Shown here piece after piece: positions 58,729 to 64,000 of a stretch of DNA of 64,000 nucleotides; the stretch's first letter is position 1, and every line of letters begins with the position of its first letter. A program made the translations under genes and the position numbers. Source of the DNA: Candidatus Lernaella stagnicola (GTDB lineage Bacteria; Lernaellota; Lernaellaia; Lernaellales; Lernaellaceae); NCBI GenBank assembly GCA_030765525.1, contig JAVCCK010000019.1:1-64000 (forward strand). The letters are read 5' to 3'. Under the pieces are notes generated by a model. The model ran no database searches. It was not told the origin of the DNA and saw only the letters and a list, made by a program, of their open reading frames with translations.

Positions 58729-59970
58729 ATGACACGGCTACGCCAACATATCTTTGTATTTATCACCGCAGTTGTAGCTTTATTGTTTGTCTTCGGTTGC
58801 GGCGGTTCGCTTTCCGACCGCGACGAAGGCGGCAACGATGACGCGTCGATCTCCCCGGTCGACGCCGCGGGCCCCGCTGACGACGATGATCAGCCCGGCG
58901 ACGATGACGACCAACCCGGCGACCAAAGCAACGAAAACATCGACAACGACCACGGCGACGGTATCTATACGCTGCCGATGGGCGATAACCCGGCAATGGA
59001 ATACGGTCCTTACGAAGTCGAAGTGCGGGTTATCGACCTGCCGAACGAGAAAACGGGCGGCCGCAGCGGGCAAACCGCGTATTTCTATATTCCGAAAGGC
59101 GGCGCGCACAACAGCGCCCCCTTCCCGACGATCGTTTGGGGTCACGGTATGCTCACGGCCTACCATCCCGAAGGCCAACAAGAGATTTTCTACCGCCAGG
59201 CGAGCAAGGGCTACCTGGTGATCTACCCGAACATGGAAGTGCCGATCAATTTCTCCGAGCACAACATCCTCAATAACGTCATGACGTACTTGCAAGCGGC
59301 GCGCGAAGCCGTACGCCTCGGCGCGGCGGACCCCGAACACATCGTTTTCGGCGGTTACAGCATGGGCGGGCGTGTGGCGGCGTTGGCCACGGCGTTGACC
59401 ACGAGCCTGGATCCGCTGAATCTATGGCCGGATCCCGAAGCGTGTATTTACGAAGCCATGCGCGACGTGAGCAACGCCGGCGGTTGGTGGGTGGAGATGG
59501 GCATTCCCGGACCGCAGCCCAGCGACTGGGCGTCGCTCATTGACTCCTCGATTCCGCAAACGGTAATCGTCGCCGAAGAGGACGCGGTCAACCCGAATTA
59601 CGACCCGGTGAGCGGCGAGCCGATCAACGGCGTGTATTTCTTCCGGCAACTGCAAAGCGATTTCGCACAGTTGATCACGTTGAAAAGCGGCACCACGCGG
59701 CGCGACGAAGCGGCTCACGACGCCTTCCACGCCATGGATTCCAATTCACTGGATGCCTTGGATCTCTGGGGACACATGAAGATCGTGGCGGGCGTCGCTT
59801 CGTTCCACTTCGCCTCCGGCAGCCGCCACTGGGCTTACGGTTTCATGCGCGGCGTTGGTGGCTTGGATCACAACAACGTGCCGATCATTCACGAAGTGTA
59901 TGAGATGCACTACGGGGTGGTCGAGGCCGAGGCCGAACCTGCGCCGGAGACCAGCGAACTGTCGAACTAA
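58729..59970 (+). CDS. Alpha/beta-hydrolase lipoprotein with an Asp-rich tether
   Basis: ATG 58729 behind a long purine-rich ribosome site; 413 residues. The signal ends in VFGC (Cys24) and the tether (about 30-75) is Asp-rich with DDDDQPG repeats. The hydrolase domain has TIVWGHGM, the nucleophile elbow GGYSMGGR and a late Asp-containing VAEEDAVNP; the His may lie in DEAAHDAFHAMD. It resembles acetylxylan-esterase/dienelactone-hydrolase-like folds. The first segments share design with the alpha/beta-hydrolase lipoprotein at 31145. The substrate is unknown. It ends 4 bp inside the convergent gene. Confidence 0.83.
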   Translation: MTRLRQHIFVFITAVVALLFVFGCGGSLSDRDEGGNDDASISPVDAAGPADDDDQPGDDDDQPGDQSNENIDNDHGDGIYTLPMGDNPAMEYGPYEVEVRVIDLPNEKTGGRSGQTAYFYIPKGGAHNSAPFPTIVWGHGMLTAYHPEGQQEIFYRQASKGYLVIYPNMEVPINFSEHNILNNVMTYLQAAREAVRLGAADPEHIVFGGYSMGGRVAALATALTTSLDPLNLWPDPEACIYEAMRDVSNAGGWWVEMGIPGPQPSDWASLIDSSIPQTVIVAEEDAVNPNYDPVSGEPINGVYFFRQLQSDFAQLITLKSGTTRRDEAAHDAFHAMDSNSLDALDLWGHMKIVAGVASFHFASGSRHWAYGFMRGVGGLDHNNVPIIHEVYEMHYGVVEAEAEPAPETSELSN

Positions 59971-62006
59971 TCCCTGTTGAGCGGATTGATCACCGTCGCC
60001 CGCCCTTTCTGGTAGGCGGTTCGGAAGAATGCACCCATTTGCCGGTGCCCTTCGGTGAAGAAATCCGCTTCCGGCGTGCGCATGAACACGTGGTTGTCCG
60101 TGTCGTATTGGAAGGTCGCCGGCCCTTCGAAGGGTGTATCGGCGACCATGATGTCATCGATGCGCCACACGTAGGGTCGCATCAGCGTCGTACCGACCGA
60201 TCGGGCCAGTTCCGCCTCCCCCAGTGCGCCGGTGATATTGTCGGCGGCGGGCATCATGTGCAGCAAATTGATATCGCTCTGCCGTTCGAAGAATGGATCA
60301 TCCAGCACATGCGCCGAGTAGGCGAAAGGATCTCCCGCTTCCCCCACGGCTAATTGGAGTTGGTAGAACAGCGCGACTTCGCTTTCATACTCGAATTGGA
60401 ATGTATATTCGAAGAAATCCAACAAGGCGCTGATCACCCCGACCATGAAGCCGTCCATGTTGCCGTCGAGTACTGAGCTACGCCAATTCGCGGCGGCCGA
60501 CATCAGACAGTAAGTATCGATGTCGGGCTCGACAGCCGCGAGGATCGTACCGTGCGCCGCGCCCATCGAAATACCGGCGAACATGATCGTCTCGACGTCT
60601 AGATCCGGCCGCTGGTCGCCGTCGCTGACCGAGGGGGCCAGGTCAAGCCGGTCGAACTGCTGCACGACGTGCTTCAGCCACATCATGTCGGCCACTCCCT
60701 GGCGGTAGTTGTCGCGCATACGTTGGGGCGAAAGCACAGGTGTGAAGGCCAGGAAACGCCCGACGAGACCTAAGAATTCGGGTAGGACACTCAGCACCGG
60801 CCCGCGGTCGCCGTGGAAGGTCCAATCGATCGCCACGGTGGCGAAACCATTTCGCGCCAGCGTTTCGTAAATCGGCGTGCTGCGGATGCGGTCGCCCAAC
60901 AGGCCGTGTCCGAAGAGCACAACCGGAAACGGAGCGCTGAATTCTTCGGTTTCTTTGGGCAGCGTCAGGCGCAGCGTGACCTTTTCCCAATCGGCAGGCA
61001 TCGGGTTGCCGTTTTCATCGGTGCGGAAGGTGCCGGTGTGTCGCCAATTGACGGTTTGATACGTCGTTTCCCACACCGAGTCGACGCCGGGGGTGTCTTT
61101 CGTGTCCACACGTCGCCAGCCGCTGATTTTCGGCGGTTCAACGGCCGCCCATTCATTTTGCTGATGGCGAATACTCGTCAGGTCGTGGGAGACCCATTGC
61201 GTCCGGAACACCGTGGCGCTGGCCAATTGGCTACGGCTCAGGCCGTATTGATCGTAGAATTCCTGGAAATAAGGCGCCAGATTGCGGCGATACGGTTCGA
61301 GAATGTCATATTCTTCGTGGCTGGGGTCGGGTATCGGCGACATAATGTACTGCAAGTGGTCGGGGACCGTATATTCATCGCAAAATTCGGTGCAAAGGGT
61401 GTTCTGCACGATGCACATATAGGTCGTGTTCTCGGCAAACGGCAGGTACGGCACGGCCTGGATCACCTGCACGTCGGACAGGTAAGTAACCTTAAGCGGC
61501 CACAACTTGCCGTGTTGGGGGTGGTTTTCGTCTTCCAGGACAGCGCAGAGTACCGCATCATCGCGGTTGGGAATCTCGGTACCGCGCAAGTAGGCCGGGT
61601 TCGGCGGCGTCTGGGCATGGAACCACACGGGGGCCGTAACTCCGAAACCGTCCATTTTAAGCATATCGGTCAGGAAAAGGCCCGCAGCCTCGAACACCGG
61701 GTCGAGAAAAGTCGTGATTTGTCCAGTAGTATTAAGCCGGTACCCCGACGGGGCCGAATTCGATTCACGCATAAAGATGATCGACGGGAAAGGCACGTTG
61801 CGCGAGCCGGGCGTGAGGTCGAAGGACAGATAATACTCGCCATCGCCCGCCTCGGTGTCGTCGTCACCCACGCCCGCGGCGTCGTCGTCGCCCGCCTCGG
61901 CCGCGTTGTCGTGATCGCCGTGGGATTCTTCGCCGCACGCGGCGGCCAGCAACAGCAATACCAACGCGAAAAGAAAAACGGTTTTGGAGGGTGCCAAACG
62001 CTTCAT
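59967..62006 (-). CDS. Large alpha/beta-hydrolase lipoprotein with an Asp-rich tether
   Basis: Starts at ATG 62006; 679 residues. The signal ends in AAAC (Cys24), followed by a short Asp/Glu/Gly tether (DDDAAGVGDDDTEAGDG). A long N-terminal part (about 60-370) of unknown fold precedes the hydrolase core: VVLFGHGLLGDR (oxyanion loop), FAGISMGAAHG (nucleophile) and, near the end, Asp and His (DTDNHVFMR). Virginiamycin-B-lyase-like and lipase-like large lipoproteins of Myxococcota share this plan. There is no partner gene. It converges on the previous hydrolase gene with overlapping stop codons (59967-59970). Confidence 0.78.
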   Translation of the reverse strand: MKRLAPSKTVFLFALVLLLLAAACGEESHGDHDNAAEAGDDDAAGVGDDDTEAGDGEYYLSFDLTPGSRNVPFPSIIFMRESNSAPSGYRLNTTGQITTFLDPVFEAAGLFLTDMLKMDGFGVTAPVWFHAQTPPNPAYLRGTEIPNRDDAVLCAVLEDENHPQHGKLWPLKVTYLSDVQVIQAVPYLPFAENTTYMCIVQNTLCTEFCDEYTVPDHLQYIMSPIPDPSHEEYDILEPYRRNLAPYFQEFYDQYGLSRSQLASATVFRTQWVSHDLTSIRHQQNEWAAVEPPKISGWRRVDTKDTPGVDSVWETTYQTVNWRHTGTFRTDENGNPMPADWEKVTLRLTLPKETEEFSAPFPVVLFGHGLLGDRIRSTPIYETLARNGFATVAIDWTFHGDRGPVLSVLPEFLGLVGRFLAFTPVLSPQRMRDNYRQGVADMMWLKHVVQQFDRLDLAPSVSDGDQRPDLDVETIMFAGISMGAAHGTILAAVEPDIDTYCLMSAAANWRSSVLDGNMDGFMVGVISALLDFFEYTFQFEYESEVALFYQLQLAVGEAGDPFAYSAHVLDDPFFERQSDINLLHMMPAADNITGALGEAELARSVGTTLMRPYVWRIDDIMVADTPFEGPATFQYDTDNHVFMRTPEADFFTEGHRQMGAFFRTAYQKGRATVINPLNRD

Positions 62007-62450
62007 TTGTCCAATCCGACTCACCAAAGTTCGAATACCGAGAATTCGCTCTACAACCGATGCATATTTTACACCAATTCGGCAGGCGCTTTCAACACGT
62101 GAGCTACGCCCGGACGAACTACCCCACGGACGGCGACAGCGCCACATAACATGTTGAATTAACAGTTTATCCGTCGATCACACGGCCGTGCAAATAAGCG
62201 CGGCATCGGCGATGCCCGTCGCTATCCTTATACCAAAAAACCACTGCTTGGTAACGAAAATCTGCCATTCTCCATGCAAAAAGTAGCCATCGGGTTCATC
62301 AGAGCGCCGAAAAGTCACCAAAGCGAAGAAAATGAGCCAAACTACTTTTGTTTATCGGCGGCCGTAAGTTCTTCGCCCAGGGCTCGACTATCGTATTGTA
62401 GTCGCAAGAAATGGTTCGTCGCTAAAAACCAGAAAATAAAGGAAAGAACA
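62007..62450. other. Gene-free stretch between the hydrolase and small secreted-protein genes
   Basis: 444 bp without a frame that has a start, ribosome site and plausible composition. A perfect inverted repeat CGACTA-N8-TAGTCG lies at 62385-62404, about 46 bp before the small secreted-protein ATG. Its place fits an operator or the top of a leader. No consensus promoter or RNA gene is seen. Confidence 0.4.
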
Positions 62451-62729
62451 ATGAAAAAGAAAACAATCCTTCTGGCCGCCGTGTTCGTGTTGGCTTTCGC
62501 TTTCACCGCTTTCGCCGGATTTTACCCCTCTGACCCCTTCTACGAAGCCGAAGGCGACCAGAATTACGTCTCCGATGAGGCCAACACCAGCGCCAACATC
62601 GTTGAATTCATGAACAAAGCTCCGCGGGCTTTCCAGGAAACACCGGCTGCCGACGCCGATGCGATCTTGAACGCTGCCATCGAAGCGGGTCCGAACCGGA
62701 CCTACACGGGCTTCCCGAACGACGCCTAA
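62451..62729 (+). CDS. Small secreted protein of unknown function
   Basis: ATG 62451 with AAAGGAAAG upstream; 92 residues. A signal peptide (KKKTILLAAVFVLAFAFTAFAG) is cut near residue 22, giving a 70-residue acidic mature protein (GFYPSDPFYEAEGDQNYVSDEANTS, then AADADAILNAAIEAG). No Cys and no recognised family. The long 5' region, good ribosome site and strong terminator suggest an abundantly expressed, single-gene unit. It could be a structural or signalling peptide, but nothing shows which. Confidence 0.85.
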   Translation: MKKKTILLAAVFVLAFAFTAFAGFYPSDPFYEAEGDQNYVSDEANTSANIVEFMNKAPRAFQETPAADADAILNAAIEAGPNRTYTGFPNDA

Positions 62730-62769
62730 AGAAATAAACACGAAGCGCCCGGCTTCATGACTAAACGCG

Positions 62770-62807
62770 GGCGGCGGTTTCAAACGAAACCGTCGTCTTT
62801 TTTTGTG
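62770..62807 (+). terminator. Rho-independent terminator
   Basis: A 12-bp stem (two G-T pairs) around an AAAC loop, followed by TTTTTTT. The right arm is inside the end of the convergent receiver-domain gene. Confidence 0.85.
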
Positions 62808-63298
62808 TCCGACACGAGGCGTTCCAGCTCTAAGAGACGCAGTTCGAGTCGGCGGTGCTCGAGCGCCTTACGGACAATGGCTTTGACGTAATCGACCGAG
62901 CACGGTTTCGGGATGACATCGAAGGCGCCGGCCAAAAACGCCGCGCCGGCAAGTTCGGGGGCGCCGGCCGGCGATACTGCAAGCAGCACGGTATGCTCTC
63001 CGCGCTTACGCAAACGGCGCAGTATCTTCAAGCAGCCGCAAGCGGGAATCAGCAGGTTCATGATGACGATTGCGTGGCGGGTCGGATTGAACAACGCCAA
63101 GCCCCCTGCCTCGTCGGCGGCAATATCCACAGCCATGCACTCTTCGGCTAAGCAGCCTAGCATCGTGGTTCGAAACGGCGTGTCCTGTTCGATCAATAGA
63201 ACACGCGGCGCGGGTTGCGCGGGCGGCAACACGGCGCACGGCAGCGGACCCAACGCGAGGATCGTGGGTCCCACGGCATGAATGGGCGGGAAAAACAT
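62780..63298 (-). CDS. Receiver-like domain protein without a phospho-accepting Asp
   Basis: ATG 63298 with AAGGAG 9 nt upstream; an in-frame start at 63349 is less likely. 172 residues. After a Pro-rich start (about 1-30), a CheY-like fold has VLLIEQD, AIVIMNLLIP, LLAVSP and VIPKPCS. The site that should be Asp is Asn (codon AAC), so it cannot be phosphorylated in the usual way. The Lys and Ser/Thr of the switch are kept. A C-terminal helix (ALEHRRLELRLLELERLVSD) could dimerise. No output domain. It may act as a pseudo-receiver that binds a partner. Confidence 0.85.
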   Translation of the reverse strand: MFFPPIHAVGPTILALGPLPCAVLPPAQPAPRVLLIEQDTPFRTTMLGCLAEECMAVDIAADEAGGLALFNPTRHAIVIMNLLIPACGCLKILRRLRKRGEHTVLLAVSPAGAPELAGAAFLAGAFDVIPKPCSVDYVKAIVRKALEHRRLELRLLELERLVSDTKKDDGFV

Positions 63299-63630
63299 CG
63301 CGCCATGCTCCTTCTGGCCTGCGTAGAAATCCGCCGTCACGCATCTCACGTCATGGCAAGCGTGACGTTCCGATTGCTCCGATCACAATTCCGCTCTATC
63401 GATGGCCCGCTTTTAGAAAATCCCGCGTGAATCTCGGTGGTGAAATCAGGTTGGTGGGGACAGGCGACCAGCCCCTCATGCGTGTGTCGAACGGCGACAA
63501 TGATCCGTATCGACAACGAAAGGCCAGCTCCAACACGACGATCCTCCCGTCGTATGGCCGACCCTTAAGAAAATGCTATCACATCCGCGCTCCGCGTCAA
63601 ACCGGTTCGGCCGATCGACGCAGCGCGTTT
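63299..63630. other. Gene-free stretch with an 8-bp inverted repeat
   Basis: 332 bp with no defensible gene. CGTCACGC (63335-63342) and GCGTGACG (63360-63367) form a perfect inverted repeat with a 17-nt spacer, about 40-70 bp upstream of the receiver-like start, so it may be an operator or leader structure for that gene. No promoter consensus is seen. Confidence 0.35.
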
Positions 63631-63996
63631 CTACGCGTAAATGACGTGAAAACGATCCAAGTACTCGTAGAACAACTTCATCTTTTCCTGGTACGTATAC
63701 GGATTGTAGAACCAGGCGATCGTCGCCACGGAAGTTAACAGACTGTTGCCGTCTTGCGGCGTGAAACACGCGCCGAACACCTCGCGTCCGTCGGGTGACA
63801 CTTCGATGGAGTCGTGAATTATCACCGACTGATTGAAAATTCGGCCGTGGAAGCCGTGGTCGCGGCCTTTGGAGAACACGAGATTCATGTCGCGCAGATA
63901 GCTCAGTGACAACAAGCGATCCGCGTTGACCGCTTCGACGAATTCGGGCCGCGTGATCTTCTTTTTGAATCGCACGCGAAAGCGGTTCAGGTGCAT
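63631..63996 (-). CDS. Hypothetical protein, possibly cut at its N-terminus by the window edge
   Basis: 121 residues if it begins at ATG 63996, only 4 bases from the edge; the frame may continue beyond. Residues 60-100 read VIIHDSIEVSPDGREVFGACFTPQDGNSLL, a strand-turn-strand pattern. The protein ends YQEKMKLFYEYLDRFHVIYA. The start MHLNRFRVRFKKKITRPEFVEAVNADR is basic. I do not recognise a family. No ribosome site can be judged at the edge. Confidence 0.6.
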   Translation of the reverse strand: MHLNRFRVRFKKKITRPEFVEAVNADRLLSLSYLRDMNLVFSKGRDHGFHGRIFNQSVIIHDSIEVSPDGREVFGACFTPQDGNSLLTSVATIAWFYNPYTYQEKMKLFYEYLDRFHVIYA

Positions 63997-64000
63997 CAGT

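Noticed and set aside
60813-62102. A 429-codon plus-strand open frame
   Set aside because: Opposite the large hydrolase lipoprotein gene. It has no signal or domain.

Overview
The window is a G+C-rich stretch of chromosome from a diderm (Gram-negative) bacterium. Evidence for this is the outer-membrane beta-barrels (two at 8.9-15.2 kb), the many lipoproteins, and a FadL-type porin. Several lipoproteins carry long Asp/Asn-rich tethers right after the lipobox cysteine. A MopE-like metal motif, a WD40-fused Ser/Thr kinase, an FHA-GGDEF protein and a perfect sigma-54 promoter suggest a deltaproteobacterial/Myxococcota-like lineage or a related candidate phylum. No rRNA or housekeeping marker is present, so the placement is only an inference. 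I see no tRNA, rRNA, CRISPR array, insertion sequence, phage or plasmid gene. Genes are close-packed, often with ATGA overlaps, and start at ATG, GTG, TTG and in one case probably CTG.

Layout. 0-2 kb: a truncated STAND/NB-ARC ATPase with TPRs (NLR-like). 2-5.4 kb: an exported GH2 glycosidase translationally coupled to a condensation-type acyltransferase. 5.5-10.1 kb: a lipoprotein, a C45-type Ntn hydrolase-like lipoprotein apparently lacking its nucleophile, and an outer-membrane protein. 10.3-15.2 kb: a carotenoid island with a Rieske oxygenase, a CrtU/isorenieratene synthase-type enzyme, two exported START-like proteins and a FadL-like porin. 15.4-20.4 kb: an exported oligoendopeptidase F, an orphan histidine kinase and a D-lactate dehydrogenase-type enzyme. 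20.5-26.7 kb: a TldD-TldE-guanine deaminase-prolyl oligopeptidase operon.

26.8-41.5 kb: a PHP-domain lipoprotein, a sigma-54-driven lipoprotein, an alpha/beta-hydrolase lipoprotein, a run of TPR lipoprotein, RND/MMPL exporter, PhnD-like binding protein and 5'-nucleotidase lipoprotein, then two exported proteins of uncertain role. 41.5-48.2 kb: a subtilisin with an Asp-rich tail ending GGGCGC, then a Ser/Thr kinase with 14 WD40 repeats directly upstream of an FHA-GGDEF protein. 48.3-53.4 kb: two radical SAM proteins, a GT-C glycosyltransferase and a SUMF1-domain protein. 53.6-64 kb: a Cys-rich lipoprotein, a P-loop kinase, three more alpha/beta hydrolases, an amidohydrolase, a LysE exporter, a small secreted protein, a receiver lacking its phospho-Asp and a gene of unknown function at the edge.

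The main theme is cell-surface hydrolysis (glycosidase, peptidases, esterases, nucleotidase, phosphoesterase) by tethered lipoproteins. Added to it are outer-membrane and lipid or pigment functions and a signalling block that may link Ser/Thr phosphorylation to c-di-GMP. The most interesting candidates are the Asp-rich tether family, the aryl-carotenoid and START-protein island, the kinase/FHA-GGEKF pair, and the altered C45 hydrolase.
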